Origin: Arthrobacter sp. PAMC 25486
GTDB lineage: Bacteria > Actinomycetota > Actinomycetes > Actinomycetales > Micrococcaceae
Length of the DNA: 64,000 nucleotides
Direction of reading: 5' to 3'
Assembly: GCF_000785535.1 (NCBI RefSeq)
Contig: NZ_CP007595.1
Span: 434,001-498,000 of the forward strand
Part shown: one piece after another, positions 7,650 to 16,658 of the stretch
How positions within the stretch are numbered: position 1 is the stretch's first letter
Layout of the letters: the number at the start of each line of letters is the position of its first letter
Made by a program: the position numbers and the translations under genes
The notes under the pieces: model-generated
The model's input: the letters and a program-made list of their open reading frames with translations, nothing else
Told to the model about the DNA's origin: nothing
Database searches by the model: none

Positions 7650-8681
7650 ATGGAATACCGGACTTTGGGCAACAGCGGCACGATCGTGTCGAATTACGCA
7701 CTGGGCACCATGACCTTCGGCGCGGAGGCGGATGAGGGAACCTCCCACACCATCCTGGAGAATTATGTGGGCGCCGGCGGCAACTTCATCGACACCGCCG
7801 ACGTCTACACGGCGGGCGCCTCCGAGGAGATCATCGGGCGCTGGTTCGCCAGCCGGCCCGGGGCGAGGGACGCCGTCGTGCTTGCCAGCAAGGGCCGCTT
7901 TCCCATGGGAATCCACCCGAACGACGTCGGGACGTCCCGCAAGCATCTGACCCGCGCCTTGGATGATTCCCTGCGAAGGCTCGGCGTGGAACAGATCGAC
8001 CTGTACCAAATGCATGCTTGGGATCCCATCACACCCATCGAGGAAACGCTGCGCTTTCTGCATGATGCGGTGACGAGCGGCAAGATCGGCTACTACGGCT
8101 TCTCCAATTTCCTGGGCTGGCAGCTGACGAAGGCCGTGCACCTGGCCCGTGCCCACGGGTGGCACCTGCCGGTGACGCTGCAGCCGCAGTACAGCCTATT
8201 GGTGCGGGAAATCGAACTGGAAATTGTGCCCGCCTCACTCGACGCAGGGCTGGGGCTGCTGCCGTGGTCGCCACTGGCAGGGGGCTGGCTGAGCGGCAAG
8301 TACAAGCGGGACGAGGCTCCGGCTGGTGCCACCCGCCTGGGCGAAAACCCGCAGCGCGGCATGGAGGCATGGACGGAACGAAACGCGAATCCGCATACCT
8401 GGGACGTGGTGGGGGCCGTTGCGGACATTGCCGCTGCCCGGGGTGTCAGTGCATCGCAAGTGGCGCTGGCCTGGGTGGCCGGACGGCCGGCGGTGACGTC
8501 GGTGCTCCTTGGGGCGCGGACCACCGAACAGCTGGCGGACAACCTTGGCGCGGCGGACTTGGTGCTGACCGCCAGGGAAATCGAGCAGCTCACTCGGGTC
8601 AGCGAGCCGCGCGTGGGCGTTTATCCGTACGGGCCCAAGGCGCAGGAGCAGCGCAGCAGGAAGATTGCCGGGGGCAGGTGA
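7650..8681 (+). CDS. Aldo/keto reductase
   Basis: A 343-residue TIM-barrel NADPH-dependent reductase. The catalytic tetrad is visible: Asp and Tyr in IDTADVYTAG, Lys in VVLASKGRFP and His in LYQMHAWD. Length and pattern match the YajO/YhdN-like AKRs that reduce aldehydes and ketones. GAGGA stands 6 bases before ATG. Its TGA overlaps the GTG start of the next gene by 4 bp, so expression is coupled. Substrate unknown. Confidence 0.9.
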   Translation: MEYRTLGNSGTIVSNYALGTMTFGAEADEGTSHTILENYVGAGGNFIDTADVYTAGASEEIIGRWFASRPGARDAVVLASKGRFPMGIHPNDVGTSRKHLTRALDDSLRRLGVEQIDLYQMHAWDPITPIEETLRFLHDAVTSGKIGYYGFSNFLGWQLTKAVHLARAHGWHLPVTLQPQYSLLVREIELEIVPASLDAGLGLLPWSPLAGGWLSGKYKRDEAPAGATRLGENPQRGMEAWTERNANPHTWDVVGAVADIAAARGVSASQVALAWVAGRPAVTSVLLGARTTEQLADNLGAADLVLTAREIEQLTRVSEPRVGVYPYGPKAQEQRSRKIAGGR

Positions 8682-9388
8682 GCGCTGCCGTCCTGCTGGC
8701 GTTGCCATTCACGGGGAAATGGCTGGTCCAAAACAGTCCGTTGCGGAGAGTTCCGAGCCACGGCACGGAATTGCTGGGCAGCAGCTGGGCCATTGACTTT
8801 GTGGGCGTGGACAACGCACACTGGAGCGCACCCCTGCGTGACTGGCGGACGCTGCTTGCCACCGAGCCGCCGGAGCGGTTCTTTTCCTTCGGACGGGCAA
8901 TACTCGCACCAGCCGACGGTGTCGTTGTCGCGGCGCACGACGGCGAGAGCGACCATTCGGCGCGCAGGTCCCAGCTGGCGCTGGTGGCTTACATGCTCGG
9001 ACAGGCAGGACGGTTGCACCAGGGTGTCGCGGCTGTTGCCGGCAATTACGTGATTCTTGAGCTCAATGGCACCGGAGTCCTCAAAGAGAGCGGGGCGTTC
9101 GTTGCGCTGGTCCACCTGCGGGCCGGGTCGCTGCGGGTGGGTGTGGGGGAGACGGTCGTGGCCGGAGCCCAGCTGGCGGAGTGTGGCAACTCCGGCAACT
9201 CGACCCAGCCCCATGTGCACCTCCAAGCCATGGACAGCGCCGATCTCTCCGTGGCCCGGGGCCTGCGCGTTGCGTTCCAGGAGTTCCGCGAGTGGTCCCG
9301 TGGCTCCAGGAACTCCCCGGCAGGGAAAGCCGGGCACACCGGGATTCCCGCTGAGGGATCGATCGTCGAGCCTTTGGCCCCTGCCTAA
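8678..9388 (+). CDS. M23-like peptidase family protein
   Basis: A 236-residue protein with a LytM/M23 fold. SHGTELLGSSWAIDF and, further on, GNSGNSTQPHVHLQ supply the His, Asp and H-x-H ligands of a zinc site. There is only a weak hydrophobic N-terminus (AVLLALPFTGKWLV), so export is uncertain. Enzymes of this family usually cleave peptidoglycan cross-bridges, but cytosolic or unprocessed members exist. I chose GTG 8678 because it overlaps the stop of the upstream reductase (GTGA); the longer frame upstream merely shadows that gene. Confidence 0.75.
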   Translation: MSAAVLLALPFTGKWLVQNSPLRRVPSHGTELLGSSWAIDFVGVDNAHWSAPLRDWRTLLATEPPERFFSFGRAILAPADGVVVAAHDGESDHSARRSQLALVAYMLGQAGRLHQGVAAVAGNYVILELNGTGVLKESGAFVALVHLRAGSLRVGVGETVVAGAQLAECGNSGNSTQPHVHLQAMDSADLSVARGLRVAFQEFREWSRGSRNSPAGKAGHTGIPAEGSIVEPLAPA

Positions 9389-9430
9389 GTCGGGGCAGAA
9401 CCGGCGCCGTTCACGGCCATAGTGAATCCG

Positions 9431-10864
9431 TCACCCGGCCCGCCGCGGTTCAGGCAAACCCAGCAGCGCGTTTTCGACCAGCTCGGAGAGTGCCGGGTGG
9501 ATCCAGTACTGATTCCTGGCCACGTCTTGGGCCTTCTGGCCGAAGTGCATGGCCTGAATCAGCGGCTGGATGACGGTGGCCGCCTCCGGCCCGATCACAT
9601 GGGCGCCCAGCAGCAGGCCCGTGGCGGGATCGGCCAGCACCTTCAGGAAGTGGCCGCTGTCCTCGCGCGCCCAGCCGGCCGCAATGTCGGCATACTGCTG
9701 CACCTTTACGGCATACGGGATGTCCGCCTTCACCGCGTGGTCCTCGGTGATACCGACGGAGGCGATCTGCGGATCGGTGAACACCGCGGCCGGCACAAAG
9801 CGGTGGTCGGAGCGGCGGGGTGCTTCCGGGTGCGCCAGGTTGTGTTTGACCACCTTGGCCTCGTGGTTCGCCACGTGCTTGAGCTGGAACTTGGAGGAGA
9901 TGTCGCCCAGTGCGTAAATGCCCTCGACGTCCGTTTGCTGGTGTGCATCGACCACCACCCGGCCATGGCCGTCCAGACGCACCCCGGTCTTCTCAACGTC
10001 CAGGCTCGCACCATTGGGCTTGCGGCCTGTGGCGACCAGCAGCACATTTGCCTGGAGGGTGTGCGGCCCGCCCGGCCCGTATAGCTGAAGTTCGACGCCG
10101 TCCGCCGTGTTTGCCACGCCTGTCACCTTGGTCTCGAGCAGGACTGTGTAGCGCGCCGCGGCCTCCTTCGTGAATTGGGCGGAGACGTCGGCGTCCTGCG
10201 ACTTGAGCAGCCGCTTCCCGCGGGCAATCTGGGTGACGTGCACGCCAAAGGAAGAAAATACGTGTGCGAATTCCGCGGCGATGTATCCGCCGCCCAGAAT
10301 GACGATGCTGGTGGGCAGCTGCTCCAGGCGCATGATCGTGTCCGAGGTGTGGAAGGCGGCGGCGGCGGCGGCGGTGCCGGCCGCGTCCGGACCGCTGGCG
10401 AGGCCGGGAATGTCGGGGACCACGGCATGGGAACCCGCGGCAAGGACAAACCTGTCGGCCGTCACTTCGGAGGTGCCGCCGTCGTGCAGGTCAATGTGCA
10501 GGGCCTTGTGCCCGGTAAACCGCCCGCGCCCGGCAAAGACCGTGATGTTGGGGCATTCGGGACCCTCCCGGTATTTCCGACCGCCGTCCTCGATGGCGTC
10601 GATGCGGCCAAAGATCCTGTCCCGGATGCCCGGCCAGTCCACCGAATTCAGCTGTGCGTTAATGCCCAGCGCACTTCCGTGCCGGGCGGCGTCGGCCAGT
10701 TCCGCCGGGTGGACGAACATCTTGGTGGGGATGCAGCCAACATTCAGGCAGGTGCCGCCAAACAGGCCGTCCTCCACGATGGCTATGTTCCAATGATCGA
10801 ATTCCGGGCCCGGGATGGAGTTGCCTGATCCTGTGCCGATGATGACGAGGTCGAAGTGGGGCAT
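9431..10864 (-). CDS. mtr: Mycothione reductase
   Basis: A 477-residue pyridine nucleotide-disulphide oxidoreductase. It has the FAD motif IIGTGSGNS, the redox pair GGTCLNVGCIPTKM, an NAD(P) motif GGGYIAAEF, the second FAD motif YALGDIS, and the C-terminal HPALSELVE with the base His-Glu. The GTGSGNS opening and overall order match actinobacterial Mtr, which reduces mycothiol disulphide with NADPH and keeps the cytoplasmic thiol pool reduced. I chose the ATG at 10862-10864 so that the protein starts MPHFDLVIIG; the 27 codons before it are not family-like. It is convergent with the M23-like gene. Confidence 0.92.
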   Translation of the reverse strand: MPHFDLVIIGTGSGNSIPGPEFDHWNIAIVEDGLFGGTCLNVGCIPTKMFVHPAELADAARHGSALGINAQLNSVDWPGIRDRIFGRIDAIEDGGRKYREGPECPNITVFAGRGRFTGHKALHIDLHDGGTSEVTADRFVLAAGSHAVVPDIPGLASGPDAAGTAAAAAAFHTSDTIMRLEQLPTSIVILGGGYIAAEFAHVFSSFGVHVTQIARGKRLLKSQDADVSAQFTKEAAARYTVLLETKVTGVANTADGVELQLYGPGGPHTLQANVLLVATGRKPNGASLDVEKTGVRLDGHGRVVVDAHQQTDVEGIYALGDISSKFQLKHVANHEAKVVKHNLAHPEAPRRSDHRFVPAAVFTDPQIASVGITEDHAVKADIPYAVKVQQYADIAAGWAREDSGHFLKVLADPATGLLLGAHVIGPEAATVIQPLIQAMHFGQKAQDVARNQYWIHPALSELVENALLGLPEPRRAG

Positions 10865-11034
10865 GGGTCTGCTTTCGTTCGCTGTGGAAAAGCGCGTGGC
10901 ACTTTCCAGCAAGGCTACCCGTAGACCTGGCCCCACCCAGGCCATCAGTTGTTGCGTTCAGCTGAGGCTGATCAGGGGTGCGCGGCCGGTTTGGGCAGGC
11001 ACTGGTGTTGGATCCGTCGAGGAAGAGTGAACTC

Positions 11035-11349
11035 ATGAGCATCGTTGACACCGTCCTGGCGGGCCTCGACCCCGAGCTGGACGGGCTGATGGAGACGTAC
11101 AAGCAGCTGCACCGGCATCCCGCGCTGGCTTTCCAGGAGCACGAGACATCAAAGCTTGTCGCTGACAAGCTGGCGGTTTGCGGCTATTCCGTCCAGCACA
11201 TTGGCGGCACCGGCGTCGTCGGTGTCTTGGTCAATGGCGACGGCCCGACGGGCCTATCCCGCGCCGACATGGATGCCCTGCCCGTCACAGAGGGCACGGG
11301 CCTGCCGTATGCCTCAGAGGTGGACGGTGTCATGCACGCTTGCGGCCAC
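11035..11349 (+). pseudogene. M20 amidohydrolase, 5' part (split by IS)
   Basis: The N-terminal third of an M20/M40-type metal amidohydrolase, starting MSIVDTVLAGL and including HRHPALAFQEHET and the metal motif DGVMHACGH. The frame is interrupted right after the His of HACGH by the IS at 11350. Joining 11349 to 13134 restores HACGHDVHVTALLGAAR, the family's second metal motif, with no target duplication. Family members cleave amino-acid amide or N-acyl bonds in the cytoplasm. The gene is inactive as it stands. Confidence 0.9.
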
Positions 11350-11753
11350 CTGGTTGGCGAGGGGGCGCCGTCCTTTACGGCCGGGGTGAATCGCTTATAG
11401 TGTGTGGGCCTGTTGTGGTTTTCAATAAATATCTTCACGGTGTCCAGGGGTGCGCCTCCGATTGATCCTGCGAAGTAGGATGCTGACCAGAGTTTTTGGG
11501 CCCTCCGGTAGTGCTGAACGAGGTCGGGGAATTCTTGGCGGAGTCCTCTGGATGAGATGTCCTTGAGGGAGTTGACGAGTTTGGCCGGGGAGACCTTGGG
11601 TGGGAAGTGCACGAGCAGGTGAACATGGTCTCCTTCGCCGTTGAAATCGATGAGCTCCACCTTAAAGTCGGCACACACGCCCCGTAGGATTTTCTCCAAG
11701 GGCACCAGGTGGTTGGCGTTCAACCCGCGGTGGCTGTGTTTGGTTACGAACAC
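11350..11753 (-). pseudogene. tnpA: IS200-type TnpA, degenerate
   Basis: A Y1/HUH transposase reading leftwards. The HUH motif is intact (GDHVHLLVHF) and SYFAGSIGGAP is typical. The nucleophile segment, K-x-Y-I-E-x-Q in active members (Y127 of ISHp608 TnpA), reads KIFIENHN here, so Tyr is replaced by Phe and Gln by His. The homologous frame continues upstream (HTHLVFVTK and before) to about 11819 but offers no good start codon before a TGA; GTG 11753 is only an internal start. At the other end the frame has no stop within the element and runs into host DNA to 11184. It is very probably dead. Confidence 0.75.
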
Positions 11754-11845
11754 CAGGTGCGTGTGGAGCAGGAAAACACTGTCACGACCGGTCGACCGGT
11801 CTGTGTGCGTCGGATAGTGTCAGACCCTGGTGCTTGACTGAATGT

Positions 11846-13081
11846 ATGCTTCGTTATCGTTACCGGGTGTACCCGGACACAGTTCAACAAGCGGCTATTG
11901 CCCGTCTTTTTGGTTGTGTGCGCGTGGCTTTCAACGATGCTCTGGCCCTGCGAAAGACCCACTACGCCGAGACCTGCACGCACCTGTCATCAAGGGTGGT
12001 CAGCGCCGCACTGACTGCTTCCAAGCGCACCCCGGAACGGGAATGGCTCAACGAGGTCTCGTGCATTCCGCTCCAGCAGGCAGTTCGCGACCTGGACACC
12101 GCGTACAAGAATTTCTTCTCTTCCGTGACTGGCAAGGGCTCCAGGGTTTCCCCTCCCCGGTTCCGGAAGAAGTCCTCCTCGGGCTCTGCCCGTTTCACCA
12201 CCAGTGCCCGGTACAGCCTGCGCCAAGTCAACACCGGAAAAGCATTGCTGACCCTGCCTAAGATTGGGGAGCTGCACCTGGCGTATTTCCGGGTCGTGCC
12301 GGCGGCACCGACCTCGGTCACTTTGATCCGTGAAGCTGACGGCCGCTACTATGCTTCCTTCGTCGTGGACCCGGACCCCAGCACTATGATTGCCAGCACC
12401 AGTACTGACGAGGCCGAGCGCACGGCGGGGCTGGACCTTGGACTGACCGATTTCGCCGCCATCACCTACAGTGACGGGACACGGGCGAAATTCCCGGCAC
12501 CCCGGTTCTACCGCAAGGCCCAACGGAAACTCGCCTGGGCTCAAAGGGAACTCTCACGCCGTGTGAAGGGCTCCAGGAACCGGGCGAAATCCCGTGTCAA
12601 GGTTGCCAGGGTTCATGCGAAGATCCGTGATGACCGCCAAGACTTCACCCGCAAGATCGCAGTACCACTGGCCCGCGAAAACCAAACGGTTGCCGTCGAA
12701 ACACTCAACATCAAAGGCCTGGCCCGCATCAGGCTCGCGAAATCCATCCACGACGCCGGCTGGGGCGCCTTCATCCACGATCTCACCCACGCTGGAGAGA
12801 AGTATGGGTGCGCCATTATCGGGATCAGCCAATGGGAACCCACCAGTCAGACCTGCTCCGTCTGGGGGATCAAAACCGGCAGGAAGGCGCCGGACAGCCG
12901 GGCCTGGACCTGCCCGGAGTGCGGGGCCCGCCTGGACAGGGACTACAACGCTGCATTGAACTTCATGCTCGCCGCAGGACTTGTGGAGAGCCTAAACGAC
13001 TGTGGAGGGAACATCAGACTCCGGCTCGCCGAAGCAATTCTCGAAGAAACAGTAACCACCCAACTGATGGACGCCGTCTAA
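11846..13081 (+). CDS. tnpB: TnpB-family RNA-guided nuclease of the IS
   Basis: About 411 residues from the ATG at 11846; an in-frame TTG lies four codons upstream. The N-terminus MLRYRYRVYPDTVQQ is typical of TnpB. The RuvC-like acids are visible: Asp in AGLDLGLTDF, Glu in VAVETLNIKGLA, Asp in RLDRDYNAAL. The zinc ribbon normally has two Cys pairs; the second pair (CPEC) is intact, but the first reads TCSVWG, with Trp in place of Cys (TGC to TGG). TnpB uses an RNA from the right end of the element to cut DNA with a matching target. The lost Cys may destabilise the C-terminal domain. Confidence 0.85.
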   Translation: MLRYRYRVYPDTVQQAAIARLFGCVRVAFNDALALRKTHYAETCTHLSSRVVSAALTASKRTPEREWLNEVSCIPLQQAVRDLDTAYKNFFSSVTGKGSRVSPPRFRKKSSSGSARFTTSARYSLRQVNTGKALLTLPKIGELHLAYFRVVPAAPTSVTLIREADGRYYASFVVDPDPSTMIASTSTDEAERTAGLDLGLTDFAAITYSDGTRAKFPAPRFYRKAQRKLAWAQRELSRRVKGSRNRAKSRVKVARVHAKIRDDRQDFTRKIAVPLARENQTVAVETLNIKGLARIRLAKSIHDAGWGAFIHDLTHAGEKYGCAIIGISQWEPTSQTCSVWGIKTGRKAPDSRAWTCPECGARLDRDYNAALNFMLAAGLVESLNDCGGNIRLRLAEAILEETVTTQLMDAV

Positions 13082-13133
13082 CCACGACCGCCACCAAGGG
13101 AATCCTCTTCCTTCAGGGAGAGGAGGACGTCAA
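13000..13133 (+). ncRNA. Putative TnpB guide RNA scaffold (right end)
   Basis: By analogy with characterised IS605 elements, the RNA that guides TnpB overlaps the 3' end of tnpB and runs to the right end. Here that region ends in a perfect hairpin at 13104-13123 and GGACGTCAA at the border. The guide would be the host bases from 13134, inside the M20 gene. The 5' limit is a guess. Confidence 0.35.
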
Positions 13134-14047
13134 GACGTGCATGTCACGGCCCTGCTCGGCGCGGCCCGGCTCATGGCCCAGGGCCGGGACGGCTGGTCTG
13201 GCACCTTCGTTACCCTGTTCCAGACGGCCGAGGAACTGGGCGGAGGTTCCCAGACCATGGTCGACGGCGGATTGGTCGCCAAGGTGCCACGGCCCGACGT
13301 CGCTCTTGGACAGCATGTGATGCCGCTCCCGGCGGGGGTTGCGGCCACCACAGCCGGGCCGGTCTTGTCCGCGGGGACTCGCTCAAGGTCACGGTACACG
13401 GGAAGGGTTCGCACGGATCGATGACGCACATGTCGGTGGATCCGGTGGTGCTGGCCGCCTCGATAGTGATCAAGCTGCAGACCACTGTCTCGCGCGAAAC
13501 CAAGCCGGGGGAGTTTGCCGTCATGACCGTGGGCGCCCTGAACGCCGGGAGCAAGTCCAACATCATCCCGGACAGGGCCGTGCTGTTGTTGAACATCCAC
13601 AGCTACGACAACCAGCTGCGGACAAGAGTGCTGGCCGCCATTGAGCGGATCGTCACGGGTGAATGCGCCGCCGCCGGGTCGCCCAGGGGGCCCGAGTTCG
13701 AGTTTTATGACCAATTTCCGCTCACAAACAACGACGCCAAGGCCACGGACAGGGTCACGGCAGCGTTCACGCGCCACTTCGGCGCGGCCGCGGTGGAGCA
13801 GGCATCGCGGCAGACTGCATCAGAAGACTTCAGCCGGATCCCCGACGCCTTTGGGGTTCCCTATACTTACTGGCTTCTGGGCGGGTGTGAACCGGAGGCC
13901 TACCGTGCGGCGGAAGCACGCGGCACGGTTGCCCAGGACATTCCGGCGAATCATTCCCCGTACCTCGCGCCGGTGCTAGATCCAACTCTCTCGATGGGCG
14001 TTCAAGCCCACGTTGTAGCCGCCCTGGCGTACTTGGGCGCGACCTAG
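13134..14047 (+). pseudogene. M20 amidohydrolase, 3' part (frameshifted)
   Basis: The remainder of the split M20 gene: DVHVTALLGAA at the IS border, QTAEELGGGSQTMV with the catalytic Glu pair, a dimerisation domain (SVDPVVLAASIVIKLQ) and QTASEDFSRIP with a metal ligand near the end. A second lesion is present: at 13373-13376 a G-run is one base short. The frame passes from PVLSAG to TRSRSR instead of the expected DSLKVT and only resumes as MTHMSVDP in another frame. Insertion and frameshift both inactivate it; the frameshift lies in a homopolymer and could be a sequencing error. Confidence 0.85.
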
Positions 14048-14103
14048 ATTCGGGGCGTCCAGAGCCGGCCCTGCAGCGCATCCGCGGCCGGACTGGATCC
14101 TGT

Positions 14104-14805
14104 CTACAGGGGCTGTTCCGGGGCCGGACGGATGCCCTCGATGAGAAGTTGCAGGGCGCGCTGGCCCACGGCCGTGGCTCCCCGATGGTCCACCGGCAGG
14201 GCGGCTTGGGCCATGGCGGAGATGAGCAGCAGGTCATGGTGCTCGAAGTCTTCGCGCACCGACTTCGCGGCCTTGGCGCTGGCCACGAGGACCTTCAGCT
14301 GGGCGGTGACCTTGGCCTCCATCTCGTCAAGGGCGGCGATGAGTTCCTTGTGAGTGGAGCCCCGGGCCCAGCCGGCACCGCCGATGTAGCCGCCCAGCAC
14401 CAGCTCACGCATCCCGCGGTCGCGCAGGAGCTGGTCAGTGGAGCGGCGCAGGAAGTACTCGATGCCCGCCCAGGAGTCCTCGTAGCCGTTGGCTGTGAGG
14501 GCAAAACGTTCACCGGCAGCCATGTGTTGGCGGTAAACGTCCAGGATCAAGATGTCCTTGTCCTTGTATCGTCGGTACAGGGTGGCGACGCCCACGCCTG
14601 CCGCCTTGGCGACGTCAGCCAGAGGCACGCCCAGCCCGTTCGCAGCGAAGAGTTCATGGGCCGTTTGGCGCAACTGTTCGTCACGTGCGCCGGCGAAGTC
14701 GGTGGCGAAATCCTGAGACGGGGCACTGGCGTGGTCGACGCCGGATTCCTCACGCGGGTGACTGGTGGAGCTCGCCTGGGTGTCAAGATGCGGCAGCTGT
14801 GTCAT
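14104..14805 (-). CDS. TetR/AcrR-family repressor
   Basis: A 233-residue regulator with an unusually long polar N-terminus (about 40 residues) before the helix-turn-helix VPLADVAKAAGVGVATLYRRYKD, where LYRRY is the usual recognition-helix end. The C-terminal ligand domain is diverged as normal. It is divergent from an MFS drug pump, and two near-identical palindromes built on GGAA-AGCT-TTCC lie between them. This is the classical layout of a drug-responsive repressor controlling its own gene and the pump. Confidence 0.9.
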   Translation of the reverse strand: MTQLPHLDTQASSTSHPREESGVDHASAPSQDFATDFAGARDEQLRQTAHELFAANGLGVPLADVAKAAGVGVATLYRRYKDKDILILDVYRQHMAAGERFALTANGYEDSWAGIEYFLRRSTDQLLRDRGMRELVLGGYIGGAGWARGSTHKELIAALDEMEAKVTAQLKVLVASAKAAKSVREDFEHHDLLLISAMAQAALPVDHRGATAVGQRALQLLIEGIRPAPEQPL

Positions 14806-14877
14806 GCAGTGCTTGCTTTCGGTGGGAGGGCATCGTCTATTTGATATCAGCTCCAGTGTAACGTGAAACTCGGCACG

Positions 14878-14893
14878 CGGAACAGCTGTTCCG
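14878..14893. promoter_or_regulatory. TetR operator 1
   Basis: The perfect 16-bp palindrome CGGAACAGCTGTTCCG extends with one mismatched pair to 22 bp (CAC flank on the left, GTG on the right). It lies in the divergent promoter region of the TetR and MFS genes. Its centre is 32 bp (three helical turns) from operator 2. Confidence 0.75.
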
Positions 14894-14910
14894 TGTGAGG
14901 TAGTCTATGG

Positions 14911-14924
14911 GGAATAGCTGTTCC
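14911..14924. promoter_or_regulatory. TetR operator 2
   Basis: GGAATAGCTGTTCC matches operator 1 except for one base in the left half. Same-face spacing of 32 bp suggests paired repressor dimers. It lies about 40 bp before the MFS start codon. Confidence 0.7.
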
Positions 14925-14963
14925 GCACGGACGGCTTCGTTACTCGCAAGAAGCAAAAGGTAT

Positions 14964-16454
14964 ATGAGCACTACAACGCAAACGAAAAAGGCCAAGCAAT
15001 CCAAACTAGCCGCGCCGGATCCCCAGCGGACCACCCTGCGCTGGTGGTCGATGCTCGCCATCGGCATGTCCCAGCTGATGGTGGTCCTCGACGCCACCAT
15101 CATGAATGTCGCACTGCCCAGTGCCCAGCTTGAACTGAACTTCTCGGACACGCTCCGTCCGTGGGTGATCACCTCCTACGCACTTGCCTTTGGTGGTCTG
15201 CTGCTCCTGGGTGGCCGCATTGCGGACCTCATGGGCCGCAAGCAGATCTTCCTCATTGGCTTGGTCGGCTTCGCAGTCGCCTCGGCACTGGGTGGCGCCG
15301 CACCGACCTTCGCAGTCCTGCTGGCGGCCCGCGTGCTGCAGGGCATTTTCGCAGCACTGCTGGCCCCGGCCGCACTGTCGCTGCTCACCACCACGTTTAC
15401 CGATCCGGCCGAACGTGGCAAAGCCTTTGGCATCTACGGTGCACTCGCCGGTGCCGGTGGTGCCGTCGGGCTTCTGCTGGGCGGCGTCCTCACGGAATTC
15501 ATGACCTGGCGCTGGACCCTCTACGTGAACATTGCCTTCGCCGCAGTCGCCTTCGTTATCGGCTTGATTGCCATCGCACCGACCATGCGGGAGCGCGGGG
15601 TCAAACTGGATGTTCCCGGCGCGATTTTCGCCACCCTGGGCTTCTTCTCCGTGGTGTTCGGTTTCGCGAATGCTGAAGAGCACGGATTTGCTGCCGTTGG
15701 CACCTGGGGGTTTCTGACCCTTGGCGTTCTGCTCCTCGTCGTCTTTGTCCTGTTGCAACGCAAGGGAAAGTCCCCGTTGCTGCCCCTGCCGATCGTGGTT
15801 CACCGTGACCGCGGCGCGTCCATGCTGGCCATCTTTGTAGCTGGTGCAGTGATCTTCGGCGTGAACTTGTACCTGGTGTACTACCTGCAGATCGTGCTCG
15901 GTTTCACCCCGCTGCAGACAGGGCTGGCCGTGCTGCCACTGTGCCTGGGGATCATGATCTCCGCCATCATTTCCACATCGGTGCTCATGCCCAAGCTGGG
16001 CGCCAAGCTGCTGGTGCCAGCCGGAATGATGGTTTCCGCCATCGGTTCCGTCCTGCTCATGGCTGCCAAAGCCGACAGCAGCTACGCCCTCCACGTGGCC
16101 GTGCCCATGTTCATCGTCGCCATCGGCCTCGGTGCCATTATTTCCTCTGCCATGAGCGTCGGCACGTTGGGTGTTGATCGCCACCACGCCGGTGCCGCAT
16201 CGGCGGCCGTCAACGCTTCTCAGCAACTCGGTGGCTCCATTGGCCTCGCCGTGCTCAACACACTCGTTGCCGGGGCCACCATTACCGCGCTCGACGGTGG
16301 TGAGGGCCGGCTTGAGTCCCTTGTGAGCGGCTACTCGGGGGCCTACCTTGCCTGTGCCGTCCTCTTGGTGGTTGGTGCCATCGTGACGGCGCTGATGTAC
16401 CGCGGCCGCGATCACACAGCCGTTTCCACGGGTGAAGCCGCCGTCCACATGTGA
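14964..16454 (+). CDS. MFS drug:proton antiporter (DHA2/EmrB-QacA type)
   Basis: A 496-residue transporter with about fourteen membrane helices. The first helix holds VVLDATIMNVALP (the DHA2 motif) and the following loop GGRIADLMGRKQ (motif A). Such proteins export dyes, disinfectants or antibiotics. I chose ATG 14964, preceded by AAAAGG; the upstream in-frame start would place the N-terminus in operator 2. It is controlled in all likelihood by the divergent TetR through the twin operators. A strong terminator follows. Confidence 0.9.
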   Translation: MSTTTQTKKAKQSKLAAPDPQRTTLRWWSMLAIGMSQLMVVLDATIMNVALPSAQLELNFSDTLRPWVITSYALAFGGLLLLGGRIADLMGRKQIFLIGLVGFAVASALGGAAPTFAVLLAARVLQGIFAALLAPAALSLLTTTFTDPAERGKAFGIYGALAGAGGAVGLLLGGVLTEFMTWRWTLYVNIAFAAVAFVIGLIAIAPTMRERGVKLDVPGAIFATLGFFSVVFGFANAEEHGFAAVGTWGFLTLGVLLLVVFVLLQRKGKSPLLPLPIVVHRDRGASMLAIFVAGAVIFGVNLYLVYYLQIVLGFTPLQTGLAVLPLCLGIMISAIISTSVLMPKLGAKLLVPAGMMVSAIGSVLLMAAKADSSYALHVAVPMFIVAIGLGAIISSAMSVGTLGVDRHHAGAASAAVNASQQLGGSIGLAVLNTLVAGATITALDGGEGRLESLVSGYSGAYLACAVLLVVGAIVTALMYRGRDHTAVSTGEAAVHM

Positions 16455-16490
16455 TGCGGCGAGGCCGCCTGCCGCCCAGGAACGTGAAAC

Positions 16491-16533
16491 AACGGCGCCT
16501 CCCAGCTGCGCACCGCAGCAGGGAGGCGCCGTT
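16491..16533 (+). terminator. Terminator after the MFS gene
   Basis: Perfect 13-bp arms (AACGGCGCCTCCC with its complement at 16521-16533) enclose an inner 6-bp stem GCTGCG/CGCAGC, followed by TTTG. It lies 37 bases past the MFS stop. Confidence 0.75.
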
Positions 16534-16658
16534 TGTGCGTGCGGAAAGCAAAGGCCCGCGCTTTCTTTGGGGGTACAGGGGTATCCTCGGCGCCGATTGC
16601 GTGCTGGCGCTACAAGCGGCCTGCAACAGACAAGAAGCCCTGCCCCGCGACGCCTTCC

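Larger units (their letters stand above)
11350..13133. mobile_element. IS200/IS605-type insertion sequence
   Basis: A 1784-bp element with tnpA on the minus strand and tnpB on the plus strand. Its ends are fixed by reading the interrupted host gene: 11349 joins 13134 exactly with no target-site duplication, as expected for HUH single-strand transposition. The right end has an 8-bp hairpin (13104-13111 with 13116-13123, loop TTCA), and the left end is a GC-rich imperfect palindrome. The target left of the element ends in GGCCAC. Both genes carry damaging changes, so the copy is probably immobile. Confidence 0.9.
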
